A stretch of DNA of 64,000 bases from Pleurodeles waltl (Eukaryota; Chordata; Amphibia; Caudata; Salamandridae). The stretch covers positions 1,549,498,749 to 1,549,562,748 of the forward strand of contig NC_090446.1 in the NCBI RefSeq assembly GCF_031143425.1, written 5' to 3'. The notes beneath the pieces were generated by a model. The model saw only the letters and a program-made list of their open reading frames with translations, was not told the DNA's origin and did no database searches. Below are positions 9,727 to 21,060 of this stretch, in pieces (within the stretch, counting starts at the first letter, position 1; each line of letters begins with the position of its first letter). The position numbers and the translations under genes are program-made.

Positions 9727-9783
9727 GATCATGGAATTGTCACCCCAATGCCATTCTGGCATTGGGGAGACAATTCCATGATC
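9727..9783. other. Long LTR hairpin (26 bp paired, one A/A mismatch)
   Basis: GATCATGGAATTGTC (9727-9741) pairs with GACAATTCCATGATC (9769-9783). After an A/A mismatch, CCCCAATGCCA (9743-9753) pairs with TGGCATTGGGG (9757-9767) around a 3-nt loop. Related hairpins lie in the other LTR copies, for example at 32462-32510 and 38397-38453. Confidence 0.75.
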
Positions 9784-11789
9784 CCCCGAGTCTCTAGCAC
9801 AGACCCGGGTACTGCCAAACTACCTTTCCCGGGGTATCTCTGCAGCTGCTGCTGCTGCCAACCCCTCAGACAGGTTTCTGCCCTCCTGGGGTCCAGCCAG
9901 GCTTGGCCCAGGAAGGCAGAGCAAAGGACTTCCTCAGAGAGAGGGTGTTACACCCTCTCCCTTTGGAAAAGGTGTTTGGGCTTGGGAGGAGTAGCCTCCC
10001 CCAGCCTCTGGAAATGCTTTCATGGGCACAGATGGTGCCCATTTCTGCATAAGCCAGTCTACACCGGTTCAGAAATCCCCCAGCCCTGCTCTGGCGTGCA
10101 ACTGGACAAAGGAAAGGGGAGTGACCACTCCCCTGACCTGCACCTCCCCTGGGAGGTGCCCAGAGCTCCTCCAGTGTGCTCTAGACCTCTGCCATCTTGG
10201 AAACAGAGGTGCTGCTGGCACACTGCACTGCTCTGAGTGGCCAGTGCCAGCAGGTGACGTCAGAGACTCCTTCTGATAGGCTCCTTCAGGTGTTGCTAGC
10301 CTATCCTCTCTCCTAGGTAGCCAAACCTCCTTTTCTGGCTATTTAGGGTCTCTGCTTTTGGGAATTCCTTAGATAACGAATGCAAGAGCTCATCAGAGTT
10401 CCTCTGCATCTCTCTCTTCACCTTCTGCTAAGGAATCGACTGCTGACCGCGCTGGAAGCCTGCAAAACTGCAACAAAGTAGCAAAGACGACTACTGCGAC
10501 CTTGTAACGCTAATCCTGCCACCTTCTCGACTGTTTTCCTGGTGGTGCATGCTGTGGGGGTAGCCTGCCTCCTCTCTGCACTAGAAGCTCTAAAGAAATC
10601 TCCCGTGGGTCAATGAAATCTTCCCCCTGCAACCGCAGGCACCAAAAGACTGCATCACCGGTCCTCTGGGTCTCCTCTCAGCACAACGAGCGAGGTCCCT
10701 TGAACTCAGCAACTCTGTTCAAGTGACTCCCACAGCCCAGTGACTCTTCAGTCCAAGTTTGGTGGAGGTAAGTCCTTGCCTCCCCACGCTAAACTGCATT
10801 GCTGGGTACTGCGTGATTTGCAGCTGCTCCGGCTCCTGTGCTTTCTTCCAGGATTTCCTTTGTGCACAGCCAAGCCTGGGCCCCCGACACTCTAACCTGC
10901 AGTGCACGACCTCCTGAGTTGTCCTCCGGCGTCGTGGGACCTTCTTTTGTGACTTCGGGTGAGCTCCGGTTCACTCTTCTTCGTAGTGCCAGTTCCGGCA
11001 CTTCTGCGGGAGCTGCTTGCTTCTGAGTGGGCTCTTTGTCTTGCTCGACGCCCCCTCTGTTTCCTTACGCAATTGGCGACATCCTGGTCCCTCCTGGGCT
11101 ACAGCAGCATCCAAAAACCCTAACTGCAATCCTTGCAGCTAGCAAGGTTTGTTTGCGGTCTTTCTGCACGGAAATACCTCTGCAAGCTTTTTCACGATGT
11201 GGGACATCCATCCTCCAAAGGGGAAGTTCCTAGTCCTCTTTGTTCTTGCAGAATCCACAGCTTCTACCATCCAGTGGCAGCTTCTTTGCACCCACAGCTG
11301 GCATTTCCTGGGCATCTGCCACTCCTGACTTGATCGTGACTTTGGGACTTGGTCTCCTTGTTCCACAGGTACTCTCGTCAGGAAATCCATCGTTGTTGCA
11401 TTGCTGGTGTTGGTCTTCCTTTTAGAATTCCCCTATCACGACTTCTGTGCTCTCTGGGGAACTTAGGTGCACTTTGCACCCACTTTTCAGGGTCTTGGGG
11501 TGGGCTATTTTTCTAACCCTCACTGTTTCCTTACAGTCCCAGCGACCCCCTACAAGGTCACATAGGGTTGGGGTCCATTCGTGGTTCACATTCCACCTTT
11601 GAAGTATATGGTTTGTGTTGCCCCTATACCTATGTGCTCCTATTGCAATCTACTGTAAGTTTACACTGCTTGCATTACTTCCTTTTGCTATTACTGCATA
11701 TTTTTGGTATTGTGTACATATATCTTGTGTATATTTGGCATCCTCATACTGAGGGTACACTCTGAGATACTTTGGTATATTATCATAAA

Positions 11790-11795
11790 AATAAA
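11790..11795 (+). terminator. Polyadenylation signal in LTR A
   Basis: AATAAA lies about 240 bp before the LTR end. The same signal is present on the minus strand in the reverse-oriented copies, in the shared stretch AAAAATAAAGTACC. Confidence 0.6.
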
Positions 11796-12035
11796 GTACC
11801 TTTATTTTTAGTATATCTGTGTATTGTGTTTTCTTATGATATTGTGCATATGACACCCGTGGTATAGTAGGAGCTTTGCATGTCTCCTAGTTCAGCCTAA
11901 GCTGCTCTGCTATAGCTACCTTCTACCAGCCTAAGCTGCTAGAAACACCTCTTCTACACTAATAAGGGATAACTGGACCTGGAACAGAGTGTAAGTACCC
12001 CTTGGTACCACTACAAACCAGGCCAGCCTCCTACA

Positions 12036-12386
12036 GGGGGGCAGACCCCCCAGTACATGTTTCTATCCCAAAGCCACTCGCAGGAGGTGCCTCGGGATTG
12101 CAGCGCACACGCTGTGGGTGGGTTTTTCAGAAATAATCACATTTCTCCTTGTTAGCGCCTCCTTTAACCAGTGTTAGCTTTTCACCCCGTGCCTGCTCCG
12201 GTTATCTCAGTTAATCGGACTTTATCTAAAAAACTATGGACATGTAGGGGGATCCGCCCAAGAACACCCCCCGACGCACAGACGAGCCAAGCAGTTGTTG
12301 TGTTGTGAAAAGCGCGCCTTTTGTGCGGACAAGTATTGTGTGCGCTGTGTGTGTTGTGCTGGTGCAAAGCCCGAGTGTATCTGGGC
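12036..12386. other. Unassigned sequence
   Basis: It lies between the end of LTR A and the TSD of the hAT-type composite. I recognise no gene or repeat. The short minus frame at 12182-12406 crosses the composite boundary and looks random. Confidence 0.4.
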
Positions 12387-13114
12387 CTTGGGTCTAGGGT
12401 GACCACCCGTCCGTAAATTTCACGGACTGTCCGTAATTTCGCCCTGCTGTCCGTTGTCCGTGATGAAAGCTTTAACGGACGGCATTTGTCCGTAATTTTA
12501 GCCTTTCACCTAAAGGACAACGGAGGCAGGGCGAAATTAGGGCAGATCAGTTTCCCCAGCTGGGCTGGAAGGCAGGGGGTCTCCTGTGCTCTGAGGGAGG
12601 GGCAGACAGATAAGAATCAGACCCTCTTGCCAGGGGGTCTCCTTCCCTAAAGATATGCAAATGTGCCCAAATGGTAAATCTGCAAATGCAAAAGGGCTTG
12701 AAAACCTGCATTGACTTTACTAAAAGGAGTCACTTGAAGTTTTCTGGTGGCTAAGACATTACTTTTAGAGAGGTATTGTAATGGTGTTCCAAGGTGAGCT
12801 GTGGAGTGTGTGGTTTTAATGGAGTGTTATACATTTTTTTATCACTAGGTATAAACTGTATATTATTCAAATCTGTATTTGAGAAGCACTTTTTTTTTTA
12901 TTTAACCGAAATGTATTTGCGCATTTTGTAGCAGCCTTTATTATGATGTAATTGTATTTTTCACAGTTCTTTCAGGTACCTCGGTACCTCATAGTACTAA
13001 CAAACATTGGCAAAGCCAATAGGTCTCATCTACGAAAGAGTTATTGGCTTTGCTAATGTGTTTTAGCCATTAGCCATGTTGTACACCAGAGTAGCTGCTG
13101 TTCAGCATGGCTTA

Positions 13115-14703
13115 AAGCTAGTGGCATAGTGGAGTGGAGTTGACTGGCATAGGAGCAGTGGCGTAGAGCCCAGTGGTGCAAAGTACAGTGCAGTGGGGTA
13201 CAGTGCAGTTGTTTAGAGTGCGTTAGCAGAGAGTGCAGTGGTTTAGAGTGCAGTGGCATGGAGTGGCGTGGGACAGAGTAGAGTGGCATAGAGTGCAGTG
13301 GAGTAGAGTGGCATACAATAGAGTAGCAGAGAGAGCAGTAGTGTAGAGTGGTGCAGTGGCATAGATTGCAGAGTAGACTCACGTTGCAGGGAGTGCAGTG
13401 GCGTAGTGTAGAGTGGTGCAGAGTAGAGCAAAATGCTGTAGAGTGGAGTAATGCAGAGTAGAGTGGCATAGAGTGCAGTGGCATAGAATGCAGAAGTACA
13501 TAGTACATTGGTGTATAGTACGGTGGTGGAGAGTGCAACACTGCAGAGTAGAGTGTCAGTGCAGTGATGTAGAGTGGAGTAGAGTGGCACAGAGCAGTGG
13601 CGTAGAGTACAGTGGTACAGAGTAGAGGACAGTGGCGTACAGTGCAGTTGTTTAGAGTGCATTGGCGCAGGGTGCAGTGGCATAGAGTGGCATTGGGCAG
13701 AGTAGAGTGACATAGAATGCAGTGGAATAGAGTATATTGGTGCAGAATGCAGTAGTACAGAGCAGAGTGGTGTAGAGCATAGTGGGGACCAGTGCAGTGT
13801 TGCAGAGTGTCAGCCTGCAGTGGCGTACAGTGCAGTTGTTTAGAGTGCACTGGTGTAGAGTGCAGTTGCATAGAGTGGCACTGGGCAGAGTAGAGTGGCA
13901 TAGAATGCAGTGGAATAGAGTATATTGGTGCAGAGTGCAGTAGTACAGAGCAGAGTGGTGTAGAGTATAGTGGCGCCCAGAGCAATGTTGCAGAGTTTCA
14001 GCTTGCAGTGGTGTAGAGTGCATTGAACTAGAATGTAGTGGTCAGAGTGGTATAGAGTACAGTGGCGTAGAATAGATTGTTTCAGAGTAGAGTGCAGTGG
14101 CATAGAGTAGAGAGGTGCAGGGTAGAGTGCAGTGGCATAGAATACAGTGGCACAGAGTGCAGTGGCATAACGTAGATTATTTCACAGTAGAGTGAGGTGG
14201 CTTAGAGTGGAGAGGTGCAGGGTAGAGTGGAGTTGCATAAAGTGGCATAGAGTGTGATGGCATAGAGTAAAGTAGTGTAGAGTGCAGAGTAGATTAGAGT
14301 GATGTACAGTGCATTGATGTAGAGTGCAGGGGCACAGAGTTGAGTGTTAAAGAGTAAAGTGCATTAGCATAGACTGTATTAGCTTAGAGTGCAGTGGCGG
14401 ACAGTGCAGTGTTGCAGAGTGGCAGAGAGTGGAGTTGTGCGGATTAGATTGGTGTTGCCTAGACTGGAGTGGTATGGCGTGCAGATGAGCAGAGCGCAGT
14501 GGTGTAGAGAGGCGTAAAGTGCAGTGGCATAGAGTAGAGTGGTACAGAGTAGAGAGGCATAGTGTGAAGTAGCATAGAGAGCAGTGGCATAATGTAGAGT
14601 GGTTCCGAATGGAGAAGAGTGCAGTGGCATGGAGTGGCGTAAAGTAGAGTGATACAGAGTAGGGTGCAGTGGCGTGTAGTGGTGCAGAGCAGAGTGGAGT
14701 GGA
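13115..14703. repeat. Minisatellite, ~15-bp unit with a ~188-bp higher-order period
   Basis: Degenerate copies of GTGGCATAGAGTGCA. A longer block repeats at about 188 bp (13630 and 13818). Minus-strand frames of up to 310 codons run through it because the unit is a multiple of three and lacks stops there; they are not genes. Confidence 0.85.
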
Positions 14704-15063
14704 GCATGCATGGTGTAGTAACACACTGCCATTACAGACAACACATTTTTGATTGAAATGATCATTACATTTGCACAGACGTACAGTTTTTCAAATCAAA
14801 CTATACTGTGCACAGACGATGATGTGTGGAAATTACATCACCTAATGCAATGATTTGTTTTAATCATGTACAGGTATTTGTTTCCAGCGCAGTTCAGAAT
14901 TAACAAAAATGTGCTTGATTTGTACATCTAATTCTGATATATTCTGAAGTTTATTTAAATGTTGTCATGTAATAGAAAAAACTCTTTCCTAACCCCAGTA
15001 TCCAGCAAGATTGTCGCATAGATCCTGTCACTTTGAAGTCAGAGAAAGGAAAGTAAACACTAA

Positions 15064-15254
15064 GGGGGTTATTACAACTTTGGAGGAGGTGTTAATCCGT
15101 CCCAAAAGTGACGGTAAAGTGACGGATATACCACCAGCCGTATTACGAGTTCCATAGGATATAATGGACTCGTAATACGGCTGGTGGTATATCCGTCACT
15201 TTACCGTCACTTTTGGGACGGATTAACACCTCCTCCAAAGTTGTAATAACCCCC
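15064..15254. mobile_element. Fold-back MITE, perfect 87-bp arms (Harbinger-like)
   Basis: 15064-15150 and 15168-15254 are exact reverse complements, with a 17-nt centre. The ends are GGGGGTTATT...AATAACCCCC, flanked by TAA on both sides. A 3-bp TAA duplication fits PIF/Harbinger elements. No coding capacity. Confidence 0.75.
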
Positions 15255-15479
15255 TAAGTTTCCACCGAAGGCAGAGCCTAACATTTGACTTTGTTCTCTG
15301 AATGCACAGCAAATATGATAAGATAAGAACAAGATTTACAGGCCTGTTTACAGAAAGAGAGCACTCGGCAGGATACTGTAAATAAGGTTTTGGCAAGGGA
15401 AAGGACGAATTCAAGCTGCATAGCCTAAAACAAATAAAGCCAGCAAATTGAAAGCAACAAATTGTGAGTTACAAACCAG

Positions 15480-16660
15480 AAGGCCAATGGCACGCAACGG
15501 GCAGAATGCATTCACAAGGAAGCACTATGAATTTACTAAAAAGTAACAGCTGTGGGATACTTTGTGGGGAAAGTCCAGTATTTTAGTCCATATCTTGCAG
15601 AGGTTTGGCCACATCAATCACCCAGGTAGTATGACGAGAAGACCTGGAGTGGTTTCCATGTTGCAGGATAGGTCTGTACACCCATTCTATCAGTTTGCCA
15701 CCAGTCCCTATGGTACAGAGCTTCTGGCACACCTCTTGTAGGGTTAGTGCTAGGTAGCAGACATGAAATAGGGCATTTAATGATTATTTAAGGTGGTTGT
15801 AAGTAAGGAGTTGACCGGGGTGAAGATGGTAGTCTGCCACAAGGGTTTGGAAATTTTGTAGCTCACTGTTCAGAAACAAAGTCCACAATTTTAAGACACC
15901 TGCAACATGCCACTGATGGAGTTGCTCTGAGCACAGCCATCCTGTGCGAGTGGGAAGGCTTAGCAAAGGTAGTGCAGGAGCATAGGGTTTCTTCGTGTCA
16001 GTGAGTTTACAGGTTCTGGCAAGGCAAGAGAAAGCCATGCATGATAACCCTGGATGGTGATCCATAGAATGGTCAGTAGGAAACAATGAGCAGTGCATTA
16101 AGCCTTTCTTTAAAGTCTTTACTGGTAAACACCATCTCATGCAGGGAGGTGGGCAGAAAGCCAGCCACCCATTGGACATCTGCAGCTGAATAATAGTATT
16201 CTAAGTCCAGAAGATCTAATCCACCCGCAGTCACTGTTAGCTTTAGAGTGGAAATAGCTCCCGATGGCGCCCCAGAGACCAAATCAGATGTGTGGCCTGT
16301 CTGAAGAAGGAATGAAGGACGAGCAGGGGAAGGCTTGCAAAATAATACTATCATTGGGGTAGCACACCATCTTCACTAGTGCCACGTGGCCTCTACAGAA
16401 AGCAGAAGAGAAGACCTAAAAGCGAACTCGTCTTGGATGGACCGTGATGCTCTGCTAAGATTTCCATCCTGGAAATCAGTGGGAGAATGGTAAATATTAA
16501 TCACTAGGTATTGAAAGGTAACTGGTTCCCAGTTCAATCTGAGTTCTAATTCTATATAAAGGGGAAAACAATGCCATACGTTAAAGAAACACAAATTATA
16601 TTTTACATTTTTTTTACAGTTTGTTTGTGCAATTTACGTCCCAAATATTTTGAAGATTCT
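15480..16660 (-). pseudogene. L1-like LINE ORF2 C-terminal relic
   Basis: Read on the minus strand in broken frames. The segment FQYLVINIYHSPTDFQ resembles the L1 region after the RT core. It is followed by GGLDLLDLEYYYSAA, the conserved GG...YYYAAQL-type motif of L1-clade ORF2, and then HQWHVAGVLKLWTLF. At least two frameshifts and stops separate these pieces. Only the downstream quarter of ORF2 is visible. Tx1 or another L1-superfamily clade is possible; limits are approximate. Confidence 0.6.
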
Positions 16661-17631
16661 ATGTGTACTTGACACTTAGGGATAACCCAGATCACTAGTT
16701 TGGCTTTTGCTCAATTTCAAAACCATTTAAAGACATGGACAAAGCGGGCAATTGCCTTGCACAACCTTGCAAGGGGTCTGGCCCCTGCTCACCGTTCACA
16801 GCACGAACAGCGGACCATTGCACCAGAAGAGTTTTCCAAGGTGGATGGGTGTTGCTTCTTCAACCACTTGACAGTGGCTCTTCTGTTTCTCACCTGTGTG
16901 CAGAGACAACTCCCTAGGTACCCAATACCTTCCGATAGTCTTGGTGGACCCATCTTGTCTCATTTTAGGAATTGTCCCACCTTGTTCTTCTCTTCCTTAT
17001 CTATCCAGTTCTGAGCAACAACCCTTTGAATCACTTGCCGTGGATCTCCCATTTGATCTCAATTTCATCCTCCTCTTTTATTATCTTTGATTGGCAGTCC
17101 GGGCTCCCATTTCTGAGATAAATGTAGTCCCAGATATACAGTCTAGTGCTGTGAGACTACAGACATGTTGTGGGTACCTCACACCCTGACATTAGGGGTG
17201 AGACTGTCGCACAACCCGTCTGCCCTGACTCTTTGAAAAAAATGTAGGTTGAAAGTCCATGGGCAGTTGGTGTAAGCCAGATGTTTTTGTTAAATTTGTT
17301 TAAACTAACTTAAGGTTTATTACCTTAATGTTTCCCAAACTGTATGCCAGGGGTTTTTAAATGTTCAGAAACATAATCAAAATGTTGCTGTTACTTTCTC
17401 TTCAAGACAAAATCAGTAGATTTGGGTAGGGGTGATGGCCTTGGTGATTGGCCTACACTACTGAACAAGGACGTAATGTGACACCTGAATGTAGCATACC
17501 AGGAGGCAATCACAAAAAGACCACAGTTAATAAATAGTGTTATGTTAAAAAACAGTAAATAAATGTACTGACAAAATAGTGAGGCATGGCCTCTCTTGTG
17601 TGTGTCTGTAAAACTGACGGTTGTTCTTGAA

Positions 17632-17705
17632 TTTCTGTCCTGAATTTTGACCCTTTGTCCTGAATTTTTGTCCTGAATTTTGACCCTTTGTCCTGAATTT
17701 TTTAC
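17632..17705. repeat. Subterminal ~20-bp repeats of the hAT-type composite
   Basis: TTGTCCTGAATTTTGACCCT recurs several times, whole or shortened, just inside the right end. The left end (12412-12510) has its own repeats of GTCCGTAA. Subterminal repeats of this kind are typical transposase-binding zones. Confidence 0.5.
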
Positions 17706-17811
17706 AGTCCTGTCCAGAATTTGCCTCAATGCCAGGTGGTCACCCTACTTGGGTCATGTAAACTGTTCCTGGTTGTGGTGAGTGAGTCTTCTCTCCTGCC
17801 CTCGCCAGTTA

Positions 17812-17940
17812 CACCAGCTGACACCAGTTACACCAGCTGACACCAGTTTCACCAGCTGACACCAGTTACACCAGCTGACACCAGTTACACCAGCTGACAC
17901 CAGTTACACCAGCTGACACCAGTTTCACCAGTTGTCACAG
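17812..17940. repeat. Minisatellite, 19-bp unit
   Basis: About seven copies of CCAGTTACACCAGCTGACA with few changes. The surrounding 17756-18304 is otherwise unassigned and turns GC-rich after 18050. Confidence 0.8.
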
Positions 17941-18304
17941 CTCATCCTCACTCTCCCCTAAAAATGTCACTGGCGTCAAAGATCTCACAATCCAGAGGTC
18001 CTGTCTGCAGAGCACAAGGTTCTCAATCTACATATTTGTGACGCAGGCTTCTAATGAGCGCGTCCCTCCCTGTAGAGCTCTCTGCATCAAGCGCCAAGAA
18101 GCCTCCACCGGGGCCTGTGACCGCCGCCCCCTCCTCCCACCCCCGCTTGACGGAGGCGCTTCGGCTCCACCGTGCAACACACTCTGTTGTCTGGTGTGTG
18201 GTTGTTATGTGGCGGTGAAGTCGTCAGTTTAGAAGTTTATCGTCGATGTCTGCAGGGATCGTGCTATCTATAAACATCACGTAAAGTGTCTCTGGGTCCG
18301 GCCC

Positions 18305-21060
18305 TTCACCCCTGGTTCCTGATGGTGAGCCCCTGAGCCCACCCCTGGCTCCTGATGGTGAGCCCCTTCACCCCTGGCTCCTGATGGTGAGCCCCTGAGC
18401 CCACCCCTGGCTCCTGATGGTGAGCCCCTGAGCCCACCCCTGGCTCCTGATGGTGAGCCCCTGAGCCCACCCCTGGCTCCTGATGGTGAGCCCCTGAGCC
18501 CACCCCTGGCTCCTGATGGTGAGTCCCTGAGCCCACTGAGCCCACGCCTGGCTCCTGATGGTGAGCCCCTGAGCCCACCCCTGGCTCCTGATGGTGAGCC
18601 CCTTCACCCCTGGCTCCTGATGGTGAGCCCCTGAGCCCACGCCTGGCTCCTGATGGTGAGCCCCTGAGCCCACCCCTGGCTCCTGATGGTGAGACCCTGA
18701 GCCCCCGAGCCCACCCCTGGCTCCTGATGGTGAGCCCCTGAGCCCACCCCTGGCTCCTGATGGTGAGCCCCTTCACCCCTGGCTCCTGATGGTGAGCCCC
18801 TGAGCCCACGCCTGGCTCCTGATGGTGAGCCCCTGAGCCCACCCCTGGCTCCTGATGGTGAGACCCTGAGCCCCCGAGCCCACCCCTGGCTCCTGATGGT
18901 GAGCCCCTGAGCCCACTCCTGGCTCCTGATGGTGAGCCCCTCAGCCCCCGAGCCCATGCCTGGCTCCTGATGGTGAGCCCCTGAGCCCACCCCTGGCTCC
19001 TGATGGTGAGTCCCTGAGCCCCCTGAGCCCACGCCTGGCTCCTGATGGTGAGCCCCTGAGCCCACCCCTGGCTCCTGATGGTGAGCCCCTGAGCCCACCC
19101 CTGGCTCCTGATGGTGAGTCCCTGAGCCCCCTGAGCCCACCCCTGGCTCCTGATGGTGAGCCCCTGAGCCCACCCCTGGCTCCTGATGGTGAGCCCCTGA
19201 GCCCACCCCTGGCTCCTGATGGTGAGTCCCTGAGCCCCCTGAGCCCACGCCTGGCTCCTGATGGTGAGCCACTGAGTCCCCTGAGCCCACCCCTGGCTCC
19301 TGATGGTGAGCCCCTGAGCCCACCCCTGGCTCCTGATGGTGAGCCCCTGAGCCCACCCCTGGCTCCTGATGGTGAGCCCCTGAGCCCACCCCTGGCTCCT
19401 GATGGTGAGTCCCTGAGCCCCCTGAGCCCACGCCTGGCTCCTGATGGTGAGCCACTGAGTCCCCTGAGCCCACCCCTGGCTCCTGATGGTGAGCCCCTGA
19501 GCCCACCCCTGGCTCCTGATGGTGAGCCCCTGAGCCCACCCCTGGCTCCTGATGGTGAGCCCCTGAGCCCACCCCTGGCTCCTGATGGTGAGTCCCTGAG
19601 CCCCCTGAGCCCACGCCTGGCTCCTGATGGTGAGCCCCTGAGCCCACCCCTGGCTCCTGATGGTGAGTCCCTGAGCCCCCTGAGCCCACGCCTGGCTCCC
19701 GATGGTGAGCCACTGAGTCCCCTGAGCCCACCCCTGGCTCCTGATGGTGAGCCCCTGAGCCCACCCCTGGCTCCTGATGGTGAGCCCCCGAGCCCACCCC
19801 TGGCTCCTGATGGTGAGACCCTGAGCCCACCCCTGGCTCCTGATGGTGAGCCCCTGAGCCCACCCCTGGCTACTGATGGTGAGCCACTGAGTCCCCTGAG
19901 CCCACCCCTGGCTCCTGATGGTGAGTCCCTGAGCCCCCTGAGCCCACGCCTGGATCCTGATGTTGAGCCACTGAGGCCCCAAGCGCACGCCTGGCTCCTG
20001 ATGGTGAGCCCCCGAGCCCACGCCTGGCTCCTGATGGTGAACACCCTGAGCCCCCGAGCCCACCCCTGGCTCTTGATGGTGAGCCCCCGAGCCCACGCCT
20101 GGCTCCTGATGGTGAGCCCCTGAGCCCCCGAGCCCACGCCTGGCTCCTGATGGTGAGCCCACGAGCCCCCGAGCCCACACCTGGATCCTGATGGTGAGCC
20201 ACTGAGGCCCCGAGCGCACGCCTGGCTCCTGATGGTGAGCCCCCTGAGCCCACGCCTGGCTCCTGATGGTGAGCCCCCGAGCCCCCTGAGCCCACGCCTG
20301 GCTCCTGATGGTGAGCCCCCTGAGCCCACCCCTGGCTCCTGATGGTGAGCCCCTGAGCCCACCCCTGGCTCCTGATGGTGAGCCCCCTGAGCTCACCCCT
20401 GGCTCCTGATGGTGAGCCCCCGAGCCCCCTGAGCCCACGCCTGGCTCCTGATGGTGAGCCCCCTGAGCCCACCCCTGGCTCCTGATGGTGAGCCCCCTGA
20501 GCCCACCCCTGGCTCTTGATGGTGAGCCCCCTGAGCCCACCCCTGGCTCCTGATGGTGAGCCCCTGAGCCCACCCCTGGCTCCTGATGGTGAGCCCACGA
20601 GCCCCCGAGCCCACACCTGGATCCTGATGGTGAGCCACTGAGGCCCCGAGCGCACGCCTGGCTCCTGATGGTGAGCCCCCTGAGCCCACGCCTGGCTCCT
20701 GATGGTGAGCCCCCGAGCCCCCTGAGCCCACGCCTGGCTCCTGATGGTGAGCCCCCTGAGCCCACCCCTGGCTCCTGATGGTGAGCCCCTGAGCCCACCC
20801 CTGGCTCCTGATGGTGAGCCCCCTGAGCTCACCCCTGGCTCCTGATGGTGAGCCCCCGAGCCCCCTGAGCCCACGCCTGGCTCCTGATGGTGAGCCCCCT
20901 GAGCCCACCCCTGGCTCCTGATGGTGAGCCCCCTGAGCCCACCCCTGGCTCCTGATGGTGAGCCCCTGAGCCCACCCCTGGCTCCTGATGGTGAGCCCAA
21001 GAGCCCCTGAGCCCACCCCTGGCTCCTGATGGTGAGCCCCCGAGCGCACACCTGGCTCCT
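18305..21060. repeat. Minisatellite, 33-bp unit (2.76 kb)
   Basis: The core reads CCCACCCCTGGCTCCTGATG followed by GTGAGCCCCTGAG. Variant units are shortened or carry extra GAGCCCC blocks. A 436-bp block at 20161-20596 is repeated from 20597. Because the unit is 11 codons without stops, minus frames of up to 830 codons run through; there is no sign of a real protein. Confidence 0.92.

Larger units (their letters stand above)
1..12035 (+). mobile_element. Gmr1-like Ty3/gypsy element A (3' part, 5' end outside window), hosting a nested element
   Basis: The element consists of pol (2-1494 plus 8740-9007), a polypurine tract and a complete 3' LTR (9041-12035). The chromodomain element at 1495-8734 plus one TSD copy is an insertion. 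The LTR ends TGTAGGA...TCCTACA form a perfect 7-bp terminal inverted repeat. Because the 5' LTR is not in the window, the TSD cannot be read. Relatives of its LTR recur at 29997, 35394, 36144, 45619, 46954 and 52988. Confidence 0.82.
9041..12035 (+). repeat. 3' LTR of element A (~3.0 kb)
   Basis: The boundaries are TGTAGGAAAG at 9041 and GCCTCCTACA ending at 12035. The LTR is 2995 bp, long for Ty3/gypsy. The upstream part is dense in hairpins (9447-9472, 9656-9683, 9727-9783). A polyadenylation signal AATAAA is at 11790-11795, so the R/U5 boundary lies soon after. The reading frames within it are short and differ between copies, so I call no gene in it. Confidence 0.85.
12395..17747. mobile_element. 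hAT-type composite transposon (5.35 kb, non-autonomous)
   Basis: Termini TAGGGTGACCACC (12395) and GGTGGTCACCCTA (ending 17747) are inverted repeats. They are flanked by a perfect 8-bp TSD, CTTGGGTC, at 12387-12394 and 17748-17755; 8-bp TSDs are a hAT hallmark. Only about 13 bp of the ends match. I find no transposase. The interior holds a 1.6-kb minisatellite, a palindromic MITE and an L1-like relic. Either an old element gathered later insertions, or it carried some of this cargo. Confidence 0.72.

Noticed and set aside
13053..14765. His/Ser/Leu/Tyr-rich minus-strand frames
   Set aside because: By-products of the 15-bp minisatellite inside the hAT-type composite.
18306..20798. 830-codon minus-strand reading frame with 11-residue repeats
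   Set aside because: It follows from a 33-bp tandem repeat lacking stops; three frames are open at once and no start context, domain or codon bias supports a protein.
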